Source of the DNA: Nitrospinota bacterium
GTDB taxonomy: Bacteria; UBA8248
DNA length: 5,029 nt
Direction of reading: 5' to 3'
Assembly: GCA_029937135.1 (NCBI GenBank)
Contig: JAPYQX010000224.1
Location: 1 to 5,029 of the forward strand
The notes beneath the pieces are model-generated. The model saw only the letters and a program-made list of their open reading frames with translations, did no database searches and was not told the DNA's origin. Shown in pieces: positions 1 through 5,029 of the stretch (position 1 is the first letter of the stretch; the number at the start of each line of letters is the position of its first letter). The position numbers and the translations under genes were made by a program.

Positions 1-65
1 CCATAGTTCCTCGGCTTCCAGTCCGGACGCCCTCGCCCCCCCTTCATTACGATCGGCGCGTCGAG
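1..65 (-). pseudogene. Out-of-frame continuation of the PBP1A transpeptidase domain, cut by the left edge
   Basis: Read on the minus strand one frame away from the preceding ORF, this stretch encodes LDAPIVMKGG followed by RGRPDWKPRNYG and stays open to the window edge. W-x-P-x-N-Y is a hallmark of class A PBPs and normally lies a short way after the SxxK motif, exactly as it does here. The preceding ORF ends TTMDSF-STRRS-stop. Adding one base in TTCTCGAC, so that it reads TTC CTC GAC, would restore TMDSFLDAPIV, a normal PBP1A sequence. A one-base deletion (or base-call error) near 60-67 therefore separates the two parts. The rest of the transpeptidase domain lies outside the window. Confidence 0.75.
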
Positions 66-1111
66 AAGGAATCCATCGTCGTGAATCCGTTCGCAATCGC
101 CGCGGCATAGACGATGGGCTTGAACGCGCTACCCGGCTGGCGGAGAGCCTGGACGGCTCGATTGAACTTGCTTTTCTTGAAATCGAGGCCCCCGACCATC
201 GCACGAATGACCCCGGATTGCGGATGAACAGCCAGCAGGGCGGCCTCGGGACCCCGCCACGATTTTAATTTCGCCTTCTCCCGCCACCGGCGTTCAACGA
301 GCTTTTTCACACCTTTTCGCACGGCGGCCTCCGCCGCACGCTGAAATTTCAGATTGAGAGTCGTATACACCCGGAGCCCGCCGCGATAGAGACGCTCGGT
401 TCCGAAAGTGTCCTCAAGTTCCCGCCGAACGAATTCGACGAAATGACCGCCGAGCCGGATCGGAACCGGTGAGCGAAGAGCACGGGGAAGTTTCGAAAGG
501 CTCGCGGCCTCGCCGTCCTCAAGATATCCCGCCGCCTCCATCTGCCGAAGAACATGCGCCCTACGCGCCAAGGTGGGTCCGGGTTTCTCAAATGGCCGGA
601 ACCTGCCCGGCGCCTGAACCAGGCCGGCCAGCAGGGCCGCCTCCCTGGGCGACAGGTCGGCCGCTTCCTTGTCGAAAAACATCTGCGAGGCGGCAGCGAT
701 GCCGTAGGCGCCCCGACCGAAGTAGACGAGATTCAAGTAGCGTTCGAGGATTTCATCCTTCGAGAGCGTCAGTTCAAGGCGAACGGCGGAGATCGCCTCG
801 ACGATTCCGGCATAGGCGTCAATCGAGCGGCTGCCCGGACCCGGAGAAGCGCCGTGGCCCGGAAGCTCGAGGGCGATCGCGTAGAGCCCGCGCCGGGAGA
901 TGTCGTGAAGCAGAAGAGACCAGCTTTTCCGGCTTCCGCCGGCGACGTGGATAAAAACGATGGAAGAAAGACTGGATTCCGGGCCCGCTTCGGCAAACGC
1001 GAGGCGGCGCCCGCCAACCTCGATTTCGCTCTCGCACGCCCGGCCGCCCATCATTCGGACAGGTCCGGCGGGGTGTCCGCCGCCCGGTGAGAGGAGGCGC
1101 ACTTTCCCCAT
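47..1111 (-). CDS. mrcA: Chimeric ORF: alpha/beta-hydrolase N-terminus fused to a truncated PBP1A-type (GT51/transpeptidase) protein
   Basis: This 354-codon ORF has two unrelated parts. Residues ~28-104 look like the start of an alpha/beta-hydrolase: IVFIHVAGGS (51-60) is the oxyanion-loop strand and LELPGHGAS (81-89) the typical PGHG turn. It ends before any G-x-S-x-G nucleophile elbow. From about residue 105 the protein is class A PBP. SKDEILERYLN (117-127) is GT51 motif 4, followed by YFGRGAYG, SPREAALLAGLVQAP (154-168) and the linker GGLRVYTTLN (244-253). RQPGSAFKP (324-332) holds the transpeptidase SxxK, Ser328/Lys331. The PBP signal anchor, the catalytic-Glu motif EDxxF, the GxSTITQQ motif and the RKxxE region are missing, so glycosyltransferase activity is not expected. 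The ORF stops early because of a frameshift near 60-67. Intact PBP1A proteins make and cross-link peptidoglycan at the inner membrane; this product probably cannot. The ATG at 1111 has no clear Shine-Dalgarno, nor do Met20/21. It lies 41 bp after trxA. Domain assignment is confident; whether the fusion is real is not. Confidence 0.8.
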   Translation of the reverse strand: MGKVRLLSPGGGHPAGPVRMMGGRACESEIEVGGRRLAFAEAGPESSLSSIVFIHVAGGSRKSWSLLLHDISRRGLYAIALELPGHGASPGPGSRSIDAYAGIVEAISAVRLELTLSKDEILERYLNLVYFGRGAYGIAAASQMFFDKEAADLSPREAALLAGLVQAPGRFRPFEKPGPTLARRAHVLRQMEAAGYLEDGEAASLSKLPRALRSPVPIRLGGHFVEFVRRELEDTFGTERLYRGGLRVYTTLNLKFQRAAEAAVRKGVKKLVERRWREKAKLKSWRGPEAALLAVHPQSGVIRAMVGGLDFKKSKFNRAVQALRQPGSAFKPIVYAAAIANGFTTMDSFSTRRS

Positions 1112-1152
1112 GAAAAGAGAGAGACGCTCTTGCGAATTCGGCTCTTGTTCAC

Positions 1153-1479
1153 CTAGAGGGATTTTTCGATGGCCGCCTTCAAATCCGCTTTCGAGCGGAC
1201 GCCGACGACCTGCGCAACCACCTCCCCGCCCTTGAAGATGATGAGGGTCGGAATTCCCCGAATACCGAATTTCGTCGGGGTGGAGGGATTTTCGTCAATG
1301 TTGAGTTTTCCGACGCGCAACTTGCCCTCATACTCGTCCGCCAGTGCCTCGACGGTGGGGGCGATCATCTTGCACGGCGCGCACCATTCGGCCCAAAAAT
1401 CCACCAGGGTCGGCTTGTCCGCGCCCAGAACCTCGGCGTCGAAGTTCTGGTCGGTGAAATCCATCATATTTTCTGCCAT
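1153..1479 (-). CDS. trxA: Thioredoxin
   Basis: This is a complete 108-residue thioredoxin, the usual length for TrxA. It is a cytoplasmic protein-disulfide reductase, kept reduced by thioredoxin reductase with NADPH. The active site is WCAPC at residues 32-36 (Cys33 and Cys36), so Ala replaces the Gly of the commoner WCGPC; this variant is frequent in bacterial thioredoxins. Other fold markers are the buried Asp27 in LVDFWAEW, Lys58 in VGKLNID, and the cis-proline loop GIPT (75-78, Pro77) followed by IIFKGGE. There is no signal peptide. The ATG at 1479 is supported by a GGAGG six bases upstream. No strong terminator follows, and the next ORF on the same strand begins 41 bp later, so read-through is likely. 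The upstream neighbour is the flgN-like gene, 229 bp away, so trxA probably has its own promoter. Identification is firm. Confidence 0.97.
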   Translation of the reverse strand: MAENMMDFTDQNFDAEVLGADKPTLVDFWAEWCAPCKMIAPTVEALADEYEGKLRVGKLNIDENPSTPTKFGIRGIPTLIIFKGGEVVAQVVGVRSKADLKAAIEKSL

Positions 1480-1484
1480 TCCTC

Positions 1485-1489
1485 GCCTC
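1485..1489 (-). promoter_or_regulatory. Ribosome binding site of trxA
   Basis: The minus strand reads GGAGG, then CGAGGA, then ATG. A five-base Shine-Dalgarno core at six bases supports the ATG at 1479 over the internal ATGs at codons 5 and 6. Confidence 0.75.
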
Positions 1490-1559
1490 CAAAAAATGCG
1501 CGCCGGGCTAGGGAAAATTTCGTAGTGACTGCATGGGCGGTTCCATCCTTGAGTACTTA

Positions 1560-1588
1560 ACTCTACTGGAGGGAGGAGACGAATTCAA
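1560..1588 (-). promoter_or_regulatory. Candidate sigma-70 promoter for trxA
   Basis: On the minus strand, TTGAAT (1583-1588; 4 of 6 to TTGACA) is followed by exactly 17 bases and then TAGAGT (1560-1565; 4 of 6 to TATAAT). Transcription would begin near 1553, giving a leader of about 73 bases before trxA. Placement and spacing are good but neither box is strong, so this is inference. A near-perfect 12-base palindrome, TTGAGTACTTAA (1549-1560), sits over the expected start site and could be an operator or chance. Confidence 0.3.
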
Positions 1589-1670
1589 CTTACGCTCCCT
1601 CGGGCAGGATAAAATATTTTCACTTTCCGAAAATTCCCGGATATACGGTTTGGAGAGGGTATCAATTCGG

Positions 1671-1699
1671 GGCGGGCGCCAGCTGGATCGGGACCCGCC
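1671..1699. other. Nested inverted repeat just after the flgN-like gene
   Basis: GGCGGG (1671-1676) pairs with CCCGCC (1694-1699), enclosing the 8-base palindrome CCAGCTGG (1679-1686). It lies 10-38 bases after the TAA at 1709-1711 of the minus-strand flgN-like gene, where a terminator would be expected. On the minus strand no T-run follows, so it is not a classical intrinsic terminator. It could be a transcript 3'-end stabiliser, a Rho-dependent pause site, or a chance product of GC-rich sequence. Confidence 0.25.
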
Positions 1700-1708
1700 T
1701 GGGCCGGC

Positions 1709-1915
1709 TTATTCCTTTCGGTCGATAAACCGCGGGGCGTAACTACGAACCGGTTTATAGGCCGATAGCGCCTTCCCGCTACGGGAGATCGCCCCGAGGG
1801 CTTCCCGGACCTCCTCGGAACGGCTCAAGACGAGTTCGGCTATTTTCTCCTCGCTCTTCTGAACCGCCTCGATAACTTCCCGGACCCGTTCCACCGCTTC
1901 CCCAAGGCGGTCCAT
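1709..1915 (-). CDS. flgN: Probable C-terminal half of a FlgN-type flagellar chaperone
   Basis: This 68-codon ORF is mostly charged helix. Residues 1-45 (MDRLGEAVERVREV to about GAISR) have the heptad-like spacing of a coiled coil. The tail, GKALSAYKPVRSYAPRFIDRKE in outline, resembles FlgN C-termini: a Tyr after the helix and a closing I/L-D-R/K stretch. In FlgN the C-terminus binds the hook-filament junction proteins FlgK and FlgL before export. The ORF is in exactly the same frame as the 75-codon ORF before it; only a TAA and five codons (GGNSV) separate them. Read through, the two give about 149 residues, close to the usual FlgN length. It may be the second half of a gene broken by a stop codon, or a separate re-initiated product: GGGGG lies 10 bases before the ATG at 1915. 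Family assignment is by eye and moderate. Confidence 0.5.
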   Translation of the reverse strand: MDRLGEAVERVREVIEAVQKSEEKIAELVLSRSEEVREALGAISRSGKALSAYKPVRSYAPRFIDRKE

Positions 1916-1930
1916 AACGGAATTGCCCCC

Positions 1931-2158
1931 TTACGAGCTTTCTTCGAACTCGGTCCACAGGCGGGCGTTATGATCGGAACTCTCTCCGATTTTCCGGATG
2001 AGCCTCTCTTTTTCCTCGATGATGACGGGCAGAGCATCGAGCCCGGCGGCGGACAACATGGCATACTCCCGCCCGCTGAGCACCAACAACTCTTCGTAGC
2101 TGACTAAATCCACCTTTGTCGCTGAAATCAACTTCTCCGCGATGGACTCACCGGCCAA
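1931..2158 (-). CDS. flgN: Probable N-terminal half of a FlgN-type flagellar chaperone
   Basis: This 75-codon ORF begins with TTG at 2158, chosen because AGGAGG lies eight bases upstream. The product is helical and acidic. Residues 18-58 (DLVSYEELLVLSGREY, then AAGLDALPVIIEEKERLIRKI) fit the FlgN N-terminal pattern: a helix with paired Leu/Glu, a turn with a D-x-L step, then EKE.LI..I. FlgN is a cytoplasmic type III export chaperone for FlgK and FlgL and is normally 130-160 residues, twice this length. The ORF ends at TAA 1931-1933, and the same frame resumes with helical sequence resembling the rest of FlgN. cheB is divergent on the other side, which suits a motility role, but flgK and flgL are absent. 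FliT or an unrelated coiled-coil protein are possible alternatives. Confidence 0.5.
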   Translation of the reverse strand: MAGESIAEKLISATKVDLVSYEELLVLSGREYAMLSAAGLDALPVIIEEKERLIRKIGESSDHNARLWTEFEESS

Positions 2159-2166
2159 TCCAATTT

Positions 2167-2172
2167 CCTCCT
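2167..2172 (-). promoter_or_regulatory. Strong ribosome binding site that decides the TTG start of the flgN-like gene
   Basis: The minus strand reads AGGAGG, AAATTGGA, TTG. A six-base match to the anti-Shine-Dalgarno at eight bases is close to ideal. No ATG or GTG in this frame has comparable support, so the TTG at 2158 is taken as the start. Confidence 0.75.
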
Positions 2173-2297
2173 ATGGCGGTCCTAGCTCGGACACACCTCA
2201 CATCCGGAGAATATCCTCTGCGGACCTCCTTGAAAACCACCGCGGATTTTCGGCGATGCCGCCCCCCTCCACACACTGGCGCTCAAAAGCAGGATGC

Positions 2298-2303
2298 CTT
2301 ATA
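2298..2303 (-). promoter_or_regulatory. Possible -10 element upstream of the flgN-like gene
   Basis: The minus strand carries TATAAG, 5 of 6 to the sigma-70 -10 box, about 140 bases before the start codon. No convincing -35 lies 16-18 bases upstream. The overlapping GCCGAAAT matches 6 of 8 bases of the FliA-type -10 (GCCGATAA), but TAAA is absent at the required distance. Weak evidence only. Confidence 0.2.
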
Positions 2304-2368
2304 TTTCGGCGGATTTTTCAGACACCGGGATCACTCATCCGGCGGCGCCCTGACCGGCAACCGTCTTT

Positions 2369-3442
2369 TTGATGGCCGTTGCTCAAATGACACCTAAAAT
2401 CCGCGTCCTGATCGTTGACGATTCGCCCCTGATGCGCCGCCTGCTCAGCGAAATTCTTGGAAGCACACCCGGTATCGAGGTGGCTGGTGCGGCCGCTGAC
2501 GCCGACTCGGCGCAAAAAATGCTCCTCTCGGCCCGCCCGGATGTCATTACCCTTGACGTTAAAATGCCCGGCACCGACGGTCTGGCCATCCTCGCCGAAA
2601 TCATGCGCGTGCGTCCCACCCCGGTGGTGATGGTCAGCTATTTCACACAGGAAGGGGCTAAATTCACGCTGTCCGCCCTCGAATTGGGGGCGGTCGATTA
2701 CATCGGCAAACCAATCGGCAATACCGGCCAGGGCGTTACGGCTTTCAAGCTAGAAATTATAGAGCGGGTGCGCGCCGCCTCGAAAATAAATCCGCTCCGG
2801 CCCCGCCTCCCCCGAATCTCCGCCCCGCCCCCCGTTCAAACCGCGTCCGGCGCGATCAATATCATCGCCATCGACGGCTCGACGGGCGCCACCGAGGTAT
2901 TCAAGGAAATTTTCAGCGAGCTTCCCGCCAACTCGCCCGGTATCGTCGCCGTTCAGCATATGCCCGAGAGTTTCACCGGGACGTTTGCCCAGAATCTCGA
3001 CCGGGTCAGCGATATGGAAGTGAGGGAAGCGGAGCCGGGCGATGAGATCCGGCCCGGTACGGCCCTGATCGCACGCAGGGACCACCACATGGTCATCCGC
3101 CAATCGGGAGCCGGCTACGAGGTGGAGATGCATCAGGACGAGAAACTATGGAACTGCAGACCCGCCGTGGACGTTCTTTTCGATTCCGTCGCCAGGGCCG
3201 CGGGCGGAAACGCTATTGGCGTTATCTTGACCGGCATGGGCGAGGACGGGGCCGCCGGACTCGTCCGGATGAAGAGAAACGGAGCGCGGACCATCGTCCA
3301 GGACGAGTCGAGCAGCACTGTTTTCGGTATGCCAAGGAAAGCAATCGAAGTCGGCGCAGCCGAGTTCGTGGTGCCCCTTCAGGAAACTTCCTCGAAGATC
3401 ATGGAACTTTTCGTAGCACCCGCAAAAACCCAACTCCCCTAG
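2369..3442 (+). CDS. cheB: Chemotaxis response regulator / protein-glutamate methylesterase CheB
   Basis: CheB removes methyl groups from chemoreceptor glutamates, and usually deamidates glutamines, when phosphorylated by CheA; it acts in the cytoplasm in adaptation. Numbering from the TTG at 2369 gives 357 residues, normal for CheB. Residues ~9-128 are a receiver domain: acidic pair Asp17/Asp18, phospho-acceptor Asp63 in TLDVKMP, Ser90 in VVMVS and Lys114 in YIGKP. A proline-rich linker (~141-160) leads to the methylesterase domain (~163-350). Its catalytic triad is Ser171 (IDGSTGATE), His197 (VQHMPESFT) and Asp293 (LTGMGEDGAAGL). RPAVDVLF and QDESSSTVFGMP are also typical. The nucleophile loop is IDGSTGA where the family norm is IGASTGG, a mild departure. 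ATGs at 2372 and 2387 are more likely starts than TTG 2369; an upstream in-frame stop at 2351 limits the choice, and none has a Shine-Dalgarno. No cheR, cheA or receptor gene is in view. Its stop overlaps that of ftsK. Identification is firm. Confidence 0.96.
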   Translation: MMAVAQMTPKIRVLIVDDSPLMRRLLSEILGSTPGIEVAGAAADADSAQKMLLSARPDVITLDVKMPGTDGLAILAEIMRVRPTPVVMVSYFTQEGAKFTLSALELGAVDYIGKPIGNTGQGVTAFKLEIIERVRAASKINPLRPRLPRISAPPPVQTASGAINIIAIDGSTGATEVFKEIFSELPANSPGIVAVQHMPESFTGTFAQNLDRVSDMEVREAEPGDEIRPGTALIARRDHHMVIRQSGAGYEVEMHQDEKLWNCRPAVDVLFDSVARAAGGNAIGVILTGMGEDGAAGLVRMKRNGARTIVQDESSSTVFGMPRKAIEVGAAEFVVPLQETSSKIMELFVAPAKTQLP

Positions 3443-5029
3443 ACGGCGTCGATGGACTCGACCTCGGCCCCGGGGATGTCCTGAATGAGAACCTGGCGGC
3501 GCTTGGCTCCCTCCGATGGGCCCACTACGCCCTCGATTTCCATCCGCTCGATAAGCCGGGCGGCGCGGTTATAGCCGATGCGGAGGTGGCGCTGGATGAG
3601 AGATATCGAGGCCTCCCCCGTCCGGGCGACGAGAGCGACGGCGTCGTCATAACGCTCGTCGTAATCCTCCTCCGCGCTAGCGGGGTTTTCCTTTGATTCG
3701 ACCTGGACAAACAAATCTTCCCGGAAGGCTGTCGGTCCCTGCACCTTCCAATGATTAACCAGGTTTCTAATTTCCTCGTCGGAGACAAAGGCCCCATGAA
3801 TGCGGACCGGGGCGCTCGTTCCCGGCGGTACAAAAAGCATGTCGCCTTTCCCGAGAAGGCGTTCGGCGCCGTTCATGTCCAGAATCGTCCGCGAATCGAC
3901 ACGGCTCGCGACGCGCAGCGCGATCCGCGAGGGGAAGTTCGCCTTGATGAGTCCCGTCAGCACGTCCACCGATGGGCGCTGGGTCGCTACCAGAAGGTGA
4001 ATCCCCGCCGCGCGGGCCATCTGGGCCAGGCGTGTCATGGTTTCCTCGACCTCCCGCGATGAAACCATCATCAAATCCGCCAGCTCGTCGATGACCACAA
4101 CGATATATGGCATGAAATCGGGGTTTTCCGCGTCGTCCACACGCTCTCCCTCGTCGAGGTGCTGGCTCCTGCGGCGGGCCTCCTCCCGGGGACCGAGGAA
4201 TTCGGAAACAAGATTGTTGTAGCCGTCGATGTTGCGCACCTCAAACTTGCTCATCAGTTGATAGCGCCGCTCCATTTCGGCGACTACCCCCCGAAGCGCC
4301 GAGGCCGCCCGCTTGGGATCGGTCACGACCGGCACCAGCAGGTGAGGGATACCCTCGTATATCGAAAATTCGAGCATCTTCGGGTCGATCATCAAAAACC
4401 GCACTTCCCGCGGGTGACAGCGCACCAAAAGGCTGGAGATCATCATGTTCATGGCCACGCTCTTCCCCGAGCCGGTCGAGCCCGCGATGAGCAAATGGGG
4501 AATCTTGGCCAGGTCCGTGATCGTCGTGCGGCCGAGGATATCTTTCCCCAGGCCGAGGGTGAGTTTTTCCTTCGCTCGCCCGAATTCGCGCGAGGCGAGA
4601 AGCTCCCTCACCCGCACCGCCCTTCGCTTGGCGTTGGGCACCTCGATACCGACCACGTTTGTCCCCGGAATCGGGGCGACGATGCGGATGCTGATGGCCG
4701 AAAGGGCCCGGGCGAGATCGTCCGACAGCGAAGCGATCTTGGACACCTTCACGCCGGCCGCGGGGGCGAATTCGTAGATGGTGATGACCGGGCCGGTCTT
4801 GACCTCTTTCACTTCGCCCTCGACCCCGAATTCGTGGAGCGTTTGCTCGAGGAGGGTGGATTTCTCCCGGATGGCCTCCTCGTCAACGATGAGCGCGCTG
4901 CTTTCGGGCTCGGCGAAAAGGTCCAGCTTCGGCAGGACATAATGGCCGTTTTTCCTGGAGGTTGTCTTTTTGTCGGTGGGTGCGGCATCGGAGACAAGGG
5001 CGTCGTCCTCAATCCGCACGATGTCGGCC
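3439..5029 (-). CDS. ftsK: DNA translocase FtsK, C-terminal motor and KOPS-reading portion (partial)
   Basis: FtsK is the septal hexameric ATPase that pumps DNA and activates XerCD resolution at dif during division. The frame is open to the right edge; the GTG at 5019 is not a credible start because the membrane-anchor half must lie beyond the window. Numbering from that GTG, residues ~45-160 are the alpha domain (TGPVITIYEF, then RIVAPIPGTNVVGIEVPN). The RecA-like motor follows: Walker A GSTGSGKS (180-187), IDPKMLEFSIYEGIPHL, VVTDPKRA, Walker B VVVIDELADLMM (307-318), and ATQRPSVDVLTGLIKANFP (345-363). After an acidic linker (~440-457), residues ~456-512 form the winged-helix gamma domain, which recognises KOPS, with GEASISLIQRHLRIGYNRAA. 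All key ATPase residues are present, so the visible part looks functional. A charged tail (IPGAEVESIDAV) ends at TAG. The gene converges on cheB with a 4-bp overlap and no room for a separate terminator. Confidence 0.97.
   Translation of the reverse strand, partial: ADIVRIEDDALVSDAAPTDKKTTSRKNGHYVLPKLDLFAEPESSALIVDEEAIREKSTLLEQTLHEFGVEGEVKEVKTGPVITIYEFAPAAGVKVSKIASLSDDLARALSAISIRIVAPIPGTNVVGIEVPNAKRRAVRVRELLASREFGRAKEKLTLGLGKDILGRTTITDLAKIPHLLIAGSTGSGKSVAMNMMISSLLVRCHPREVRFLMIDPKMLEFSIYEGIPHLLVPVVTDPKRAASALRGVVAEMERRYQLMSKFEVRNIDGYNNLVSEFLGPREEARRRSQHLDEGERVDDAENPDFMPYIVVVIDELADLMMVSSREVEETMTRLAQMARAAGIHLLVATQRPSVDVLTGLIKANFPSRIALRVASRVDSRTILDMNGAERLLGKGDMLFVPPGTSAPVRIHGAFVSDEEIRNLVNHWKVQGPTAFREDLFVQVESKENPASAEEDYDERYDDAVALVARTGEASISLIQRHLRIGYNRAARLIERMEIEGVVGPSEGAKRRQVLIQDIPGAEVESIDAV

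Larger units (their letters stand above)
1480..1708. other. AT-richer intergenic region between the flgN-like gene and trxA
   Basis: This 229-bp gap holds the trxA Shine-Dalgarno, a candidate promoter at 1560-1588, and AT-rich sequence around 1611-1660, including the perfect palindrome AAAATATTTT (1611-1620) and GGATATAC. The nested repeat at 1671-1699 marks its flgN-side edge. A 69-codon plus-strand ORF (1533-1742) covers most of the gap but shows no family resemblance, so I read the region as regulatory rather than coding. Confidence 0.5.
2159..2368. other. Divergent intergenic region between the flgN-like gene and cheB
   Basis: These 210 bp must contain the start signals for both divergent genes. 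Visible elements are the flgN-side ribosome binding site at 2167-2172, a second perfect minus-strand Shine-Dalgarno AAGGAGGT near 2224-2233 with no start codon at a usable distance, and a TATA-like core at 2298-2304. A weak hairpin (GGAT-CACTC-ATCC) lies around 2328-2340. No clear plus-strand promoter for cheB was found. Confidence 0.5.

Noticed and set aside
469..954. 161-codon plus-strand ORF
   Set aside because: Low-complexity Arg/Pro/Ser shadow of the PBP1A coding strand, with no domain and no start signal.
554..1090. 178-codon plus-strand ORF opposite the hydrolase/PBP1A gene
   Set aside because: It lies antisense to clearly recognisable protein sequence, is rich in Arg, Pro and Gly as expected for a GC-rich shadow frame, and shows no family motif.
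1114..1136. Weak AAGAG/CTCTT hairpin followed by TTC after trxA (minus strand)
   Set aside because: A five-base, partly AT stem with only a very short T-run is too weak to call a terminator.
1091..1235. Plus-strand AGGAGG followed 12 bases later by ATG 1110 and a ~42-codon ORF
   Set aside because: Spacing is long, the ORF is antisense to the trxA 3' end, and the product (Arg/Pro-rich) resembles nothing. The purine run is better explained as the complement of hydrolase codons.
1533..1742. 69-codon plus-strand ORF across the flgN-trxA gap
   Set aside because: No family resemblance and no good ribosome binding site at its ATG; it overlaps the promoter-like sequence and the end of the flgN-like gene.
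2272..2290. Sigma-54-like TGGC...GC upstream of cheB
   Set aside because: The GG and GC elements are nine bases apart instead of the required ten, and the rest of the consensus is poor.
3449..3463. GTCGA-TGGAC-TCGAC hairpin near the cheB/ftsK junction as a terminator
   Set aside because: The stem is only five bases, lies inside ftsK coding sequence, and has no T-run on either side.
3148..3696. 182-codon plus-strand ORF across the cheB-ftsK junction
   Set aside because: It covers the end of cheB out of frame and runs antisense to ftsK; the composition is that of a shadow frame.

Overview
The window reads as GC-rich chromosomal DNA from a motile bacterium. It carries a chemotaxis methylesterase (CheB), a probable flagellar chaperone (FlgN), a thioredoxin, the motor and KOPS-reading part of FtsK, and pieces of a class A penicillin-binding protein. 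The protein sequences resemble Gram-negative lineages of deltaproteobacterial or Nitrospinota grade. That placement is an impression from the sequences, not a result, and confidence in it is low.

Layout, left to right. Positions 1-1111 (minus) hold a chimeric, broken gene. Its first ~105 codons are the N-terminal part of an alpha/beta-hydrolase, joined in frame to a PBP1A-type protein that starts in the middle of the GT51 glycosyltransferase domain. A one-base frameshift near 60-67 then throws the transpeptidase domain out of frame. Positions 1153-1479 (minus) hold trxA, with a good Shine-Dalgarno and a candidate sigma-70 promoter about 80-110 bases upstream. Positions 1480-1708 are an AT-richer intergenic stretch. 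Positions 1709-2158 (minus) hold two short ORFs in the same frame, separated only by a TAA and five codons; together they look like one FlgN-type protein of about 149 residues. Positions 2159-2368 are a divergent intergenic region. cheB is at 2369-3442 (plus). The partial ftsK gene (3439-5029, minus) runs off the right edge, and its stop codon shares a CTAG with that of cheB.

How the genes relate: cheB and the flgN-like gene are divergently arranged motility genes, but no cheR, flgK, flgL or other partner lies in view. trxA and the hydrolase/PBP1A gene are 41 bp apart on the same strand and could be co-transcribed. ftsK is a housekeeping division and chromosome-segregation gene that ends tail-to-tail with cheB.

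No mobile element, CRISPR array, tRNA or rRNA was seen, and I found no convincing new system. The notable point is three gene lesions in about 2 kb: a fusion, a frameshift and an in-frame stop. They mean either real gene decay and rearrangement or errors in the underlying assembly.
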